Assembly: GCA_030834445.1 (NCBI GenBank)
Contig: JAURFC010000002.1
Location: 72,504 to 127,491, forward strand
Origin: Bacillota bacterium
Lineage (GTDB): Bacteria; Bacillota_I; Bacilli_A; RFN20; CAG-826
Reading direction: 5' to 3'
Length of the DNA: 54,988 bases
Shown here: in pieces, positions 33,888 through 43,173 of the stretch
Layout: the number at the start of each line of letters is the position of its first letter
Position numbering within the stretch: the first letter of the stretch is position 1
Position numbers and translations under genes: made by a program
The notes under the pieces: generated by a model
Told to the model about the DNA's origin: nothing
Databases searched by the model: none
What the model saw: the letters and a program-made list of their open reading frames with translations, nothing else

Positions 33888-34873
33888 ACGGATATTATAG
33901 CTTTTAACACTTGATATGGGGGTAGTATGGTTCTGAGAGCTTCTTTTTGTCGAGCTTTAGGGATACGAATAATGACACAATCACCCCCACCAGCCCCAGA
34001 AAATTTACCGTCCCATGAGTTGGCTTTCGCCCAAGTGAGCAATTGTTCAATTTCGGGGGTAAACATTTCCACATTAGCATGTGTGGCTAGTGCTCTTAAA
34101 TGCATTGAAAAAAGAGTGAGTGAACAAGAAGGATCGACTAACCACGCATCAATGAGAGTGTTGGATGCCTGCACCCATTCCTCCGATAAATGCGGTTTTA
34201 CCTGCGAAATCAAGGGGGTTGAATCGCTGGAAACTCCAGAAAAAATTACAACAAAATCCTTCGTTGGAATCGGAATCGGTTGAATAACCAATCCTTCCCA
34301 ATGATTTTGGATAAGGGTCGGGATGTGATTGGTATTAAGCATCATATCGACTTTTTCGTTAAACCGTGAATAAAGTAAAGGGACTTTAAAACTACTAATC
34401 GCTAAATCCGCAAACGAACTATCCATCATCACATCATGATTCGCTTTGACCGCTAATTTGAATAACGTTAATGCATCAAACTCAAGCGAAAAAAGTGATA
34501 AAATCGCACCGATGGTGGCGACAATGACGGCCCCACTACTTCCCAAACCATACTTCATATCTTGGGATGAAATGTTTGATTGAATGATGAGGGAAAAAGG
34601 CTGCCATGGATGACCTTGGGATTCAAGATAAAGGCGACTTACCTCCACAGCCAAACGGACCCGTGGATTTATAATTTCGGAGGTCGATGAAAATGATTGG
34701 TTTTCTTTCGGTCGTTGCGCATTACGAATGCGAAACCGTTTGCGAAATGCGGCTTGAACACGAATGCCTTTTTTAACGGGAACAAGAATCGCTTTTCCCT
34801 CCGGCTTTAAAACCGCATATTCACCGGCAATAAAGAGTTTTCCAGGTGCAAAATAACGCGCACTAGATTTCAT
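33884..34873 (-). CDS. mvaK2: phosphomevalonate kinase
   Basis: A 329-residue GHMP kinase converting mevalonate 5-phosphate to the diphosphate. APGKLFIAGEYAVL is motif 1, MKYGLGSSGAVIVATIGA is motif 2 with the ATP-binding GLGSSGA, and KFSGAGGGDCVI is motif 3. Together with FADLAISSF this matches Gram-positive MvaK2. GGAGG precedes the start at good spacing. It overlaps mvaD by 11 bases. Confidence 0.95.
   Translation of the reverse strand: MKSSARYFAPGKLFIAGEYAVLKPEGKAILVPVKKGIRVQAAFRKRFRIRNAQRPKENQSFSSTSEIINPRVRLAVEVSRLYLESQGHPWQPFSLIIQSNISSQDMKYGLGSSGAVIVATIGAILSLFSLEFDALTLFKLAVKANHDVMMDSSFADLAISSFKVPLLYSRFNEKVDMMLNTNHIPTLIQNHWEGLVIQPIPIPTKDFVVIFSGVSSDSTPLISQVKPHLSEEWVQASNTLIDAWLVDPSCSLTLFSMHLRALATHANVEMFTPEIEQLLTWAKANSWDGKFSGAGGGDCVIIRIPKARQKEALRTILPPYQVLKAIISV
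33888..33899 (-). promoter_or_regulatory. internal leaderless promoter for fni
   Basis: On the minus strand a perfect TATAAT (33899-33894) lies within the last codons of mvaK2. Six bases (ATCCGT) separate it from the fni ATG. A secondary transcript would start at the start codon. A chance match in coding sequence cannot be excluded. Confidence 0.4.
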
Positions 34874-35792
34874 CGGCTTTTCCTCCTATTTGTGAGACCA
34901 TAGTGGTACAGGAGAACGTTTGTTCGAGCAAACGTTGAACATGTTCTACGTTTTGAGCTTGGACAAGAATTTTCACATTCGGCCCTGCGTCCATCGTGGT
35001 ATATAAAAAGGGAATAGTTTTTCGTAACGATTTGATAAACGCTAAAATCACCAAGGATGACGATTGTTGATAAATAATGGACGGTTGACTATCTTTCATA
35101 ACTGCATGAAGGGCTTCACTATTGCGTTCCATGATTTGACCTACCGCATGGAAATCTTTTTCTTGAATCGCTCCGAGCATTTCTTTTAAATCCACATTGG
35201 ATTGTTGGATCCATCTCGGATAACTTGGTGCGGTTTGTTGCGTGATTTTCATAGCATCTCGGCTCGAGATTGCTTTCTTCTTTTTAGAAACGACCACAAT
35301 GAGCATACGCCAATCAGAAAAGGGATTTGGGAGCGATGAAACATGCCCATCTTGATGCCAAAGTGCGAAACCATCGACTAAACTTCGGACGGCAGATCCC
35401 GAACCAACTCGTGTAATTTCGACAAGTTGATCGAAAGAATAACCAGTTTTGAAAAAGCGATCAAGGGCGACCGTTAAGGCGGCAACTCCCGAGGCAGAAG
35501 AAGCGAGGCCGGCTGCTGTCGGAAAATTATTGAATGTTTCCAAGGAAAATGAGGTGTTGGGAAAGTGCGATAATACCGGTTTTAATCGTTGTATTTCATC
35601 CGCTTTCATCGGTTGATTATTAAGAGTGAAAATTGTTCTTTCACTAGGAGAAATTGCTGTCTCCGTCCATAAATCAGACAGGGTTAACGATAACGAGGTT
35701 GTCGTTGGTAATACGCGTTTTTCATCCGCTTTACCCCAATATTTTATGAGCGCAATGTTAATGGGACTTCGGACACGAATGACTTGATTCAT
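34863..35792 (-). CDS. mvaD: diphosphomevalonate decarboxylase
   Basis: A 309-residue GHMP-fold enzyme that makes IPP from mevalonate diphosphate. Diagnostic parts are NIALIKYWGKAD, TTTSLSLTLSD, FPTAAGLASSASGVAAL, GSGSAVRSLVDGFALWH and TTMDAGPNVKIL with the catalytic Asp. The ATG comes one base after the mvaK1 stop, so the two are coupled. Confidence 0.96.
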   Translation of the reverse strand: MNQVIRVRSPINIALIKYWGKADEKRVLPTTTSLSLTLSDLWTETAISPSERTIFTLNNQPMKADEIQRLKPVLSHFPNTSFSLETFNNFPTAAGLASSASGVAALTVALDRFFKTGYSFDQLVEITRVGSGSAVRSLVDGFALWHQDGHVSSLPNPFSDWRMLIVVVSKKKKAISSRDAMKITQQTAPSYPRWIQQSNVDLKEMLGAIQEKDFHAVGQIMERNSEALHAVMKDSQPSIIYQQSSSLVILAFIKSLRKTIPFLYTTMDAGPNVKILVQAQNVEHVQRLLEQTFSCTTMVSQIGGKADEI

Positions 35793-35793
35793 G

Positions 35794-36696
35794 TTACATC
35801 ACCCAAACCTTCAAATGATGCGATTCAAAATACGATTGAATCGCTTTTGCATCGTTTATTACGGGAACATAAAGTAGGACCGAGCCCCCTAGTCCTCCCC
35901 CGGTGATTTTGGCCCCTGTTGCTCCCCGCTTCAAACTTTCTTCGATAATCCATTCCACTTTCTCATGAGAAAGGTTTAATTCTTTGAGATGATAATGCGT
36001 TTGATTCATTAAACGAGCAAGATCATTTTCATCATTTTGCATAATAGCCTCTTCTAATAGAGGAACCATAAGTCCAATGGATTCCAAGTGAACTTGTGCG
36101 ATATTTTTCATGTATAAACCGGCGACATTGGCAACCGCTTGTTTCGTCTTTCCGGCCACACCCGAATCGATAATGACGAATGATCCTTTTAGATTCATGG
36201 AGATCGACTTGGGTTGTTTTCCCTTCGCAAACCAAAAAGGGGTCATCGATTGTACCATCAACGCATCAATTCCCGATGGATTTCCATGCACCATTTTTTC
36301 ACTTTTTTGGGTCCATTCAAAGCGTTCTCCCGGTGAAAGGGGGACCTCCATCCAATCATAGAGAGCCATCGTAATTGCACTTGCAAACGCAGCACTACTC
36401 CCTAATCCCGCCGAGGTTGGGATATCGTTATGGATTTGAACATGAACCTGGGGAAATTTTAATACTTCTCGCAACGCATTCACCTGGGCCAATAAAAATA
36501 ACAACTCATCAGGGAGCTGTTCCATAAAACCTTTAAAAAAAGGCGCCGTTAGATGATCTTGTTGTGCCATTTCCACTTCAACTTGAACTGTTAATGGAAT
36601 AAATGGAATGGCAATGCCTGGATGGCCATAGACAACAGCGTGCTCACCAATGACGATGACCTTCGCGTGCGCTTTTCCTTGCCCTTTTGCTTTCAT
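35794..36696 (-). CDS. mvaK1: mevalonate kinase
   Basis: A 300-residue GHMP kinase phosphorylating mevalonate. Motifs are KVIVIGEHAVVYGHPGIAIP, PTSAGLGSSAAFASAI (ATP loop), GNPSGIDALMVQS with catalytic Asp, and GATGAKITGGGLGGSVL. It is the first gene of the mvaK1-mvaD-mvaK2-fni-ispA operon. HMG-CoA synthase and reductase are not in the window. Confidence 0.95.
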   Translation of the reverse strand: MKAKGQGKAHAKVIVIGEHAVVYGHPGIAIPFIPLTVQVEVEMAQQDHLTAPFFKGFMEQLPDELLFLLAQVNALREVLKFPQVHVQIHNDIPTSAGLGSSAAFASAITMALYDWMEVPLSPGERFEWTQKSEKMVHGNPSGIDALMVQSMTPFWFAKGKQPKSISMNLKGSFVIIDSGVAGKTKQAVANVAGLYMKNIAQVHLESIGLMVPLLEEAIMQNDENDLARLMNQTHYHLKELNLSHEKVEWIIEESLKRGATGAKITGGGLGGSVLLYVPVINDAKAIQSYFESHHLKVWVM

Positions 36697-36790
36697 GGTA
36701 TTTATTTTACCTTAATTCTTTACAAAATAGGGGTTTGAACTCATGAAGCAGATGTAGAAAAATATGCGATAATATAGGCGAGGAAAAAAT
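36697..36790. promoter_or_regulatory. divergent promoters, mevalonate operon and lipoprotein gene
   Basis: On the minus strand TAAAAT (36709-36704) lies 7 bases before the mvaK1 ATG, with no Shine-Dalgarno site, so the operon transcript looks leaderless. On the plus strand TGCGATAAT (36766-36774) is an extended -10 box, followed by GAGGA and the ATG at 36791. Confidence 0.5.
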
Positions 36791-37894
36791 ATGAAAAAAT
36801 CCATTTTTTTAACAACACTTGCACTCTTCGCCCTTGCAGCCTGCGATACACCCGTTACATCAAGTTCCCCTTTGCCCCAAGAAACGATTGACGAAGCGCT
36901 CAGTAATCCGAATCGGATGTTACTCGATACGATGATGAAAATGGCCACTGCCCATGATATGGCCACAGAGACGCGCTTTGAAACGAACGGTTCCTTCCGT
37001 CAATCGAGTCGGGAAACGACTGCGACCACACAGTCAATCATGACCTCCTTGTTTTCCTTTGACATTGATGCCACGCTTGAAACTAACGATTTACTCGGCA
37101 GTACACCTCAAGCTCTTTTAGAGGTGAACATTAACGAACTTCGTATGCTCCAATCGATGTCCATGATGGGCCAATCGATGACCCAAGACGTTTCTTTCGC
37201 CGATCAAGTCCTCGCTGCCTATTACGATGAGGGAATGGCCTATATTGATTTGTCGGGTGCAGAAGACTTATTAAGTTCACTAGCCATGGGACAACTTCCC
37301 CAATATAAATTAAAGTTCCCGGTAGAAACGCCTGCGGAGCTTGGCTTATCGCCCCAAGAAATGACTAGCGAAGATCAAGAAGCATTCATCAATGATTGGT
37401 TGCCCTTCGTGGATACCATTCCTGGTTTAGAAGCGACCATTTCTGGAACTTTCTTGAATATCGCTTATGAAATTACCCAAGAAGATTTCAATCAAATGGT
37501 TCGCGATATGTTCTTAGAAGGAACTGAAAATATCACCTTAACCTCCGAAGAAAGTGCCTTCTTAGAAATGGTCATCGAAGATACGATTGCCATGGTCACA
37601 ATCAACAAGATGATCTTCTCGTTATCCCTCAACTTATTAACGAGTCAACTAACTGCGTTATTAGTGGACATTGACGTGGAAATAAATGATACCTTTACTT
37701 CATCCATGATTGTGGACTATGATCCAGAAAACCCCAATGCAGACGAAGACGGTTGGGTTTGGGAAGACATGACCATTGAATCCTTAACCGTTATCGATGT
37801 TTTTGCCCAATTGACAATGGAATCATTTGCCGAAAGTCGTCCGCTTGCCATCCTCATCAACAAGGATGAATACGAACTCATTGACGTTCAATAA
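36791..37894 (+). CDS. hypothetical lipoprotein
   Basis: A 367-residue lipoprotein with signal peptide and lipobox ALAACD. I do not recognise the mature domain. It is acidic, Met- and Thr-rich, with a central block (QSMSMMGQSMTQDVSF; YYDEGMAYIDLSG) and a C-terminal beta part including SSMIVDYDPENPNADEDG. The general layout of a surface beta-sheet protein with a text-like YxxxGMxYID segment resembles DUF6612/LppX-like lipoproteins, but this is weak. GAGGAAAA precedes the start. It is followed by the MATE gene 48 bases later. Confidence 0.7.
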   Translation: MKKSIFLTTLALFALAACDTPVTSSSPLPQETIDEALSNPNRMLLDTMMKMATAHDMATETRFETNGSFRQSSRETTATTQSIMTSLFSFDIDATLETNDLLGSTPQALLEVNINELRMLQSMSMMGQSMTQDVSFADQVLAAYYDEGMAYIDLSGAEDLLSSLAMGQLPQYKLKFPVETPAELGLSPQEMTSEDQEAFINDWLPFVDTIPGLEATISGTFLNIAYEITQEDFNQMVRDMFLEGTENITLTSEESAFLEMVIEDTIAMVTINKMIFSLSLNLLTSQLTALLVDIDVEINDTFTSSMIVDYDPENPNADEDGWVWEDMTIESLTVIDVFAQLTMESFAESRPLAILINKDEYELIDVQ

Positions 37895-37912
37895 TCTTCT
37901 TTAAAAACAAAA

Positions 37913-37934
37913 AAATAAGTATACAATCTTATTT
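37913..37934 (+). promoter_or_regulatory. MATE gene promoter inside a small inverted repeat
   Basis: AAATAAG (37913-37919) and CTTATTT (37928-37934) flank TATACAAT, whose TACAAT (37922-37927) is a good -10 box. The ATG follows at 37943 without a Shine-Dalgarno site. The repeat could be a regulator site or chance in AT-rich DNA. Confidence 0.35.
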
Positions 37935-37942
37935 GGTTCCTT

Positions 37943-39325
37943 ATGGTTCCAAATCTCACACGTATTCAATCGACTCGCTTTCTTAAACTGTCGCTTCCCC
38001 TCATCCTGGAAGTGACTTTTGTTATTATCGTCAGTAATTTAGTCGTTTGGATGTTATCAAATTATTCTGACCGTGTCGCCGCAGGCGTTGCCATTGCGGG
38101 TCAAGTCAACAATACTATCTTCTTGTTTTTTGCAATCGTTTCGATGGGAACCGGCATTTTAATGGCTCAATCTGCAGGCAACAAAAATAAAACCAAGATG
38201 CAATCTATTTTTTCGAATGCCTTGTTTTTCGCGCTACTTTTCTCACTTGTCGGAACTGTGCTTTTCTTTCTTTTTTATCGCGATATATTCTCGTTTTACC
38301 AACTCGATGCCGATGTCCAGGCGTATGCTGAAGAATATGGTCTTTGGTTGGCCCCCTTCTTCGTTCTCAATGCCATTTTTCTTGTCTTTAACCAAACCTT
38401 GTACGCTAATGGGAAAACATTACAAGCGTTTTACGCCTTATTTCTGTGTGACATAACCATTCTTTTAGGATCGGCAATATTTATTTTTGGGGTGCCTTGG
38501 CTTGGCATTCCTTCCCTGGGGGTATTCGGAGCCGCTTTTGGCATCATTCTCGGTCGTTTTGTTTACTTTTTCTCCCTCGCGCTTTTTATTCACAAAGAGT
38601 TAAAACTTCGTTTTGTTTTTCCCAAGAAAAATCCATTCAAACAAACCATTACTGGCCTGATTTTTAAAGTTGGTGCCCCTGCAACGTTAGAAAATTTAAG
38701 TTACAGTCTTTTCATGATTTTGATTACCCGATTGATTGCAAGTTATGGTACCGAGGCGATTATTGCGAAAGCCTACTTTGATTCCCTTGCCATGTTTACC
38801 TTTTTTATCGCCTCCGCATTTGCGAACTCTGGGGCTATTCGTGTCGGACAATTGCTGGGCGAAGAAAACTATATCGAAGCCCAAAGCACGATTCGTTATT
38901 CGGTAAAAATCGCATTTCTCTCAACGATGATTCCATCCGCCTTATTAGCCTTCGGTATGAGTGTGATTGCCACGTGGTATACCTCAAACCCTCAAGTCAT
39001 TGAATATTTGATTTACATTGCAATGGCTGACGTTTTATTGGAATTGGGACGCGTTTTCAACCTGGTGGTTAACCGGGCCATTAAAGCGAGTGGCGATGTA
39101 CGCTATCCCCTTCTTTCAATCATATTTATTCAATGGATTATCGTGTTACCACTCGCCTTATTCTTTGGGGACTTTCTTGGTTTAGGCGTGATTGGCATTT
39201 GGATTGCACTTGCCTTAGATGAAGCGATTCGTGGTCTTAACTTATGGTTACGTTGGCGTGGTTTACGTTGGCAAAGAAAAGCCAAGAAGTTATTTCATTC
39301 GATGGCGAATCATCACGAGGAGTAA
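37943..39325 (+). CDS. MATE-family efflux transporter
   Basis: A 460-residue multidrug/toxic compound extrusion protein with twelve hydrophobic segments in two homologous halves. Evidence includes the N-terminal LPLILEVTFVIIVSNLVVWM, the half-start GAPATLENLSYSLF and repeated GAxxGR/GxLLG-type loops (FGAAFGIILGRF; IRVGQLLGEENY). It would export cationic compounds using Na+ or H+. The ATG at 37943 has no ribosome binding site. Confidence 0.88.
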   Translation: MVPNLTRIQSTRFLKLSLPLILEVTFVIIVSNLVVWMLSNYSDRVAAGVAIAGQVNNTIFLFFAIVSMGTGILMAQSAGNKNKTKMQSIFSNALFFALLFSLVGTVLFFLFYRDIFSFYQLDADVQAYAEEYGLWLAPFFVLNAIFLVFNQTLYANGKTLQAFYALFLCDITILLGSAIFIFGVPWLGIPSLGVFGAAFGIILGRFVYFFSLALFIHKELKLRFVFPKKNPFKQTITGLIFKVGAPATLENLSYSLFMILITRLIASYGTEAIIAKAYFDSLAMFTFFIASAFANSGAIRVGQLLGEENYIEAQSTIRYSVKIAFLSTMIPSALLAFGMSVIATWYTSNPQVIEYLIYIAMADVLLELGRVFNLVVNRAIKASGDVRYPLLSIIFIQWIIVLPLALFFGDFLGLGVIGIWIALALDEAIRGLNLWLRWRGLRWQRKAKKLFHSMANHHEE

Positions 39326-39330
39326 CAATT

Positions 39331-39345
39331 TGGTATAGTGTACGT
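39331..39345 (+). promoter_or_regulatory. extended -10 promoter, leaderless, for pgpA-like gene
   Basis: TGGTATAGT (39331-39339) is an extended -10 box and lies 6 bases before the ATG at 39346. No Shine-Dalgarno site is present. It sits in the 20-base gap behind the MATE gene. Confidence 0.6.
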
Positions 39346-39822
39346 ATGAACCCCTTTACAGAAAAAGCATTAGCGATGCTCGAAAAACGCGGCGTCACCC
39401 TATCCGATATTGTTGATTGTGTTTATTATTTACAAAAACCTTATCATCAAAATCTCCAACATAAAGATCTAGAAGAATCGGTTTTAAAAGTGTTAGACAA
39501 ACGCGAAGTTTGGCACGCTTTGATGACCGCGATTGAACTCGATGTTCTAGCCGAACAAGATCGTTTTTCCAATAAAGAGCTTGAGAAAATTGTTCAAATG
39601 GATGAGGGACTTTATGGAATGGATGAAGTACTCGCCTATGGCATTTGTAATCTCTACGGTTCAATTGCGATGACCAACTTTGGTTTCATCGACAAAACCA
39701 AATATGGTATTGTTGGAAAACTCAATGAAGATGGCAAAAAACCAGGCATCTGTCACACCTTCCTTGATGACATGGTTGGTGCGATTGCTGCGGCGGCGGC
39801 AAGTCGCTTTGCACATCGTTAG
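39346..39822 (+). CDS. pgpA: phosphatidylglycerophosphatase A (PgpA/YutG) family protein
   Basis: A 158-residue protein closely resembling B. subtilis YutG, the PgpA-family enzyme proposed to release phosphate from phosphatidylglycerophosphate. Characteristic stretches are IVDCVYYLQKPYH, KREVWHALMTAIELD, DEGLYGMDEVLAYGI, YGSIAMTNFGFIDK and HTFLDDMVGAIAAAAASR. The start at 39346 is used because it begins the YutG-like homology and sits at the promoter; an in-frame upstream start would lie inside the MATE gene. Confidence 0.85.
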   Translation: MNPFTEKALAMLEKRGVTLSDIVDCVYYLQKPYHQNLQHKDLEESVLKVLDKREVWHALMTAIELDVLAEQDRFSNKELEKIVQMDEGLYGMDEVLAYGICNLYGSIAMTNFGFIDKTKYGIVGKLNEDGKKPGICHTFLDDMVGAIAAAAASRFAHR

Positions 39823-39833
39823 AAAGGATTTTT

Positions 39834-41297
39834 ATGAACAAAATACATTCGTTGGTAACCCCACTTATTCTCGTCTTGGCTGCATGTGATGGCATTACCT
39901 TCCCTTCGATTAGCGTTCCTGATTCTTCGGTCACGTCAGAAACAACTTCAGAAGCAACCTCGGTAGTGAGCTCAACTTCTGTTGCTTCGAGCACCACAGA
40001 AAGTAGCACCACACCTTCTTCCTCTTCGTTACCTTCTAGTTCAGAAACGAATAACGCAGCTCCATTTGTTCCTACTAACTTACAATATGTTCAAGATTTA
40101 GCAGATTTTTGGAGTATTCCTTCCATCGGCAATCCGAAAGTTCTTGTCGTTCCTGTGGAGTTCCCCGATTACATTTACGCAAATGCTTCCAGTGTTAAAG
40201 CAAATATCAATACCGCATTTAATGGAGCGGGGAGCAGTTCCTTTCAATCCTTAAATAGTTTTTATAAAACCTCATCGTTTAACAAACTTGATCTTGAAGG
40301 GGTTGTTTTAGATCCTTTCCGTACGCAATTTCAATCCAGTTATTATGAAAATCTAACAAATGCCGACCCCAACACAGTCATCATCGATGAAATCATGAAT
40401 TTTTATAATGGCACCATTGATTTTAGTGATTTTGATTACAATAGTGATGGCTATCTCGATGGCATTTACATGATTTACAACCACCCTGCCGGCGCATGGG
40501 CATCCTTTTGGTGGGCTTATTTATACTCTTATTTTGGTTCAAGTACTTATGATGGTATTCGTCCTACAAGTTATATTTGGATGCCTTATGAATTTGTTTA
40601 CTACAACAACACAATTGATTCCGTCACGTTCATTCATGAAACGGGGCATATGCTCGGCTTAGAGGATTATTATGATTACGCTGAAGGTGATGGTTCTAAT
40701 AATGAACACGGACTTGGTGGTGCAGACATGATGGACTATAACGCAGGTGATCATAATCCGTGGTCCAAAATGATCTTAGGATGGATTGATCCACTGGTTG
40801 TAAACACCTCCATGAGTACCACGCTTCTCCCTTATATTTCTTCGGGTCAAGCGCTCATCATTACCAATCAATGGAACGGAACCTTATTCGATGAATTTTT
40901 GGTCGCGATGTATTACACGCCGACTGGTTTTTATACCGGTCATAATGACTTTTATTTTGATGGTCAACCCGGTCTCGTCTTATATCACGTCGATGCCCGA
41001 CTCGGATTTAACAATTCTCAAAATTATCCAACCATGTACGTCAATAACAATACAGACACGACCTACAAGCTTATCAAATACATCGAAGCCGATGGCAATA
41101 ACTCCCTTTACAATGGAAGTCCCGTGGGTTGGATGTGGGCGGCGGATGTTTATCGACCCGGTAATATTTTCCGACAAAACCGCAATGCCAATTATGCCTG
41201 GAATCAAGGTAGTAAACCGGCGATGAACTTTACGATTAACTTTGTTTCGGAAGCAGCCAACTATGGAGGCATCAATCTCTCCATTCTATTTAGCTAA
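39834..41297 (+). CDS. M6-like zinc metalloprotease lipoprotein
   Basis: A 487-residue secreted, lipid-anchored protein. The signal peptide ends in LVLAACD. A Ser/Thr linker of about 60 residues follows, then a protease domain from about residue 75. The zinc site is HETGHMLGLEDYYDY, giving HExxHxxGxxD as in immune-inhibitor-A/M6 peptidases. DFDYNSDGYLDGIY is a probable calcium-binding DxDxDG loop, and VLVVPVEFPDY is the usual first strand. It would degrade external proteins for nutrition or defence. AAAGGA precedes the start. Confidence 0.85.
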   Translation: MNKIHSLVTPLILVLAACDGITFPSISVPDSSVTSETTSEATSVVSSTSVASSTTESSTTPSSSSLPSSSETNNAAPFVPTNLQYVQDLADFWSIPSIGNPKVLVVPVEFPDYIYANASSVKANINTAFNGAGSSSFQSLNSFYKTSSFNKLDLEGVVLDPFRTQFQSSYYENLTNADPNTVIIDEIMNFYNGTIDFSDFDYNSDGYLDGIYMIYNHPAGAWASFWWAYLYSYFGSSTYDGIRPTSYIWMPYEFVYYNNTIDSVTFIHETGHMLGLEDYYDYAEGDGSNNEHGLGGADMMDYNAGDHNPWSKMILGWIDPLVVNTSMSTTLLPYISSGQALIITNQWNGTLFDEFLVAMYYTPTGFYTGHNDFYFDGQPGLVLYHVDARLGFNNSQNYPTMYVNNNTDTTYKLIKYIEADGNNSLYNGSPVGWMWAADVYRPGNIFRQNRNANYAWNQGSKPAMNFTINFVSEAANYGGINLSILFS

Positions 41298-41300
41298 TTC

Positions 41301-41882
41301 ATGGAACATCTTCAATCGCTCGATGGACTTAATCTTGTATTCTATCTCGCGAATGGGTTATGGCTTTTTGAATTCATTGTCTTTCGAAATCGTAAAAGAA
41401 AAGGTCAATTTAATGACCCTTTTTCTTTTTATGGTCTTACCGCAGTCATCGGAATCACCATCCTGAGTACGATTGTACTAAACCGTGAGGGGATTGGCCG
41501 GATGGCTGAAACTTCCCTTTATCCTTGGTTTCAAATTAGCGGAATCATCTTTTATATTCTTGGTTTATACCTTCGTTATCACGCGTCGATGTTGTTAGGC
41601 GGGGCTTTTACCCGTCATGTTGCGGTGGAAAGTACGATGAATCTTGTCTCAAAAGGACCCTATACCTATTTAAGACATCCCCTTTACTTGGGATTATTTT
41701 TACTCGTGATCGCGTTTCCTTTGTATGCGGGAAATTGGATCGCAGTGTTCGTCTTTTCACCTCTTAATTTATTTGGCCTACTCATACGTATTCGAATTGA
41801 AGAAAACGCGTTAGAAAAAATACTACCTCATTACAAAGCATGGAAAAAATCGCGCTACCGCATCATTCCATTCCTTTATTAA
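41301..41882 (+). CDS. isoprenylcysteine carboxyl methyltransferase-like membrane protein
   Basis: A 193-residue protein with about five hydrophobic helices, of the ICMT/PEMT-like family. LVSKGPYTYLRHPLYLGL is the SAM-binding signature (GPYxYxRHPxYxG) and RIEENALEKILPHY is the C-terminal Glu-containing motif. Bacterial members methylate small lipophilic or carboxyl substrates; the substrate here is unknown. It starts 3 bases after the protease gene and ends 1 base before tag. Confidence 0.82.
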   Translation: MEHLQSLDGLNLVFYLANGLWLFEFIVFRNRKRKGQFNDPFSFYGLTAVIGITILSTIVLNREGIGRMAETSLYPWFQISGIIFYILGLYLRYHASMLLGGAFTRHVAVESTMNLVSKGPYTYLRHPLYLGLFLLVIAFPLYAGNWIAVFVFSPLNLFGLLIRIRIEENALEKILPHYKAWKKSRYRIIPFLY

Positions 41883-41883
41883 G

Positions 41884-42456
41884 ATGGATTCAAAGATTCG
41901 TTGTGGTTGGGTCAATCTAAAGAATCCTCGTTCGATTCGTTATCACGACGAGGAATGGGGAAGACCTCTTCATGATGAACAAAAACACTTTGAATTTCTG
42001 ATGCTTGAAAGCTTTCAGGCAGGACTAAGTTGGGAAACCATTTTAAATCGACGTGAAGGTTTTCGAAATGCATTTGCGGATTTTGATGCGCAAAAAATTG
42101 CCAAATATACCGATAAGGAAGTGAAACAACTTTTAGAAAACCCTAACATTATTCGTTCGCGATTAAAGATTGTAAGTGCCATTGAAAACGCGAAAATATT
42201 TTTGATGATTCAAAAAGAATGGGGATCATTCGATCGATACATTTGGCACTTTACTGAAGGAAAGATAATAGATCATCATCCTAAGACCCTGAAAGACCTT
42301 CCCGCGCGTAATTTGCTATCTGAAATAATCAGTCAAGACTTAAGAAAACGCGGGATGAAATTTATCGGTCCAGTGATTGTCTATGCGCATTTACAAGCCA
42401 TTGGTGTTGTCAACGATCATGTAGAACAATGTTTTTGTAGAAGCGCTAAAGTTTAA
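41884..42456 (+). CDS. tag: 3-methyladenine DNA glycosylase I
   Basis: A 190-residue base-excision repair enzyme of the Tag family. RCGWV and RYHDEEWGRPLHD near the N-terminus and NDHVEQCFC near the C-terminus carry the Cys/His/His/Cys zinc ligands. ESFQAGLSWETILNRREGFRNAF (as two parts) is the Tag substrate pocket. It removes 3-methyladenine from alkylated DNA. Its end overlaps the convergent small gene by 11 bases. Confidence 0.94.
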   Translation: MDSKIRCGWVNLKNPRSIRYHDEEWGRPLHDEQKHFEFLMLESFQAGLSWETILNRREGFRNAFADFDAQKIAKYTDKEVKQLLENPNIIRSRLKIVSAIENAKIFLMIQKEWGSFDRYIWHFTEGKIIDHHPKTLKDLPARNLLSEIISQDLRKRGMKFIGPVIVYAHLQAIGVVNDHVEQCFCRSAKV

Positions 42457-42682
42457 TAAAAACCTTGGTTCCATCTTTTGAAGTGATATCAGCGATGACA
42501 AGATTTTTATGGTATTTGCGTATTTTTTTGTATGTTTCAATAAGACGATCCCGTAAATCCTTCGACAACTTTCTCCCATTGTCAATCGGAGCAAACCTCA
42601 AAATAAATCGCAACATCGCCGGGCCAGACGGAACCCAAATATTGACAATCGTTTTTTCTTCTTCACGAACAAGAATGCGCAT
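42446..42682 (-). CDS. small protein coupled to XRE regulator
   Basis: A 78-residue basic protein of unknown function. It has a beta-rich start (MRILVREEEKTIVNIWVP) and a lysine-rich middle, ending IADITSKDGTKVFIKL. Its ATG shares a base with the stop of the XRE gene (TAATG), so the two are translated together. Its strand pattern and SKDGTKVFIKL ending resemble the C-terminal part of the XRE protein (SKEGDIVEIVVE), which suggests a duplicated domain. Its role may be to bind or modulate the regulator; that is inference. Confidence 0.65.
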   Translation of the reverse strand: MRILVREEEKTIVNIWVPSGPAMLRFILRFAPIDNGRKLSKDLRDRLIETYKKIRKYHKNLVIADITSKDGTKVFIKL

Positions 42683-43173
42683 TATTCAACCACGATTTCG
42701 ACGATGTCGCCTTCCTTAGATTCAATTTCAACAATTTTTCCGATGATACCTTGTTCAACCATTTCAATGATCTTCTTAAAATCGATATCCTTTAGAACAT
42801 CACGGCCGTCAACTTTTGGTGTAAATCCTGTTTCTAATGCAATCATCACAAGTGGAAACGGTAAATTGACTTTCACTTTGTCACCGTCTGTGGACCGAAT
42901 ATTAATACGGAAAACAAGTTTATTTAAATCCCTTTTGTTTTCAGGTGAGACCGTGACAACAGAGGCAGGAACCTTACCTAACAATTCATCGGTTGTAGTT
43001 TGATATATGTCTGCAAGTGCGACTAACATTTCCAAATCAGGCATCGAGCTATCATTTTCCCATTTACTGACTGCTTGGGCAGATACATTTAATTTCGTTG
43101 CCACATCTTCTTGTGTCCATTTTCGACTTTTACGTAAACCCGCCAATCGCTTTCCAAAACTTTCTTTCATCAT
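42682..43173 (-). CDS. XRE-family regulator with C-terminal beta domain
   Basis: A 163-residue repressor-like protein. The N-terminal HTH (FGKRLAGLRKSRKWTQ, LNVSAQAVSKWENDSSMPD) spans residues 6-65. The C-terminal half contains DGDKVKVNLPFPLVMIALE and ends SKEGDIVEIVVE, similar in style to YvlB/LiaX-type N-terminal modules linked to envelope stress, though I hold this weakly. AAAGGAGA precedes two adjacent ATGs (43173, 43170). GTTGAG repeats in the upstream spacer are candidate self-binding sites. Confidence 0.8.
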   Translation of the reverse strand: MMKESFGKRLAGLRKSRKWTQEDVATKLNVSAQAVSKWENDSSMPDLEMLVALADIYQTTTDELLGKVPASVVTVSPENKRDLNKLVFRINIRSTDGDKVKVNLPFPLVMIALETGFTPKVDGRDVLKDIDFKKIIEMVEQGIIGKIVEIESKEGDIVEIVVE

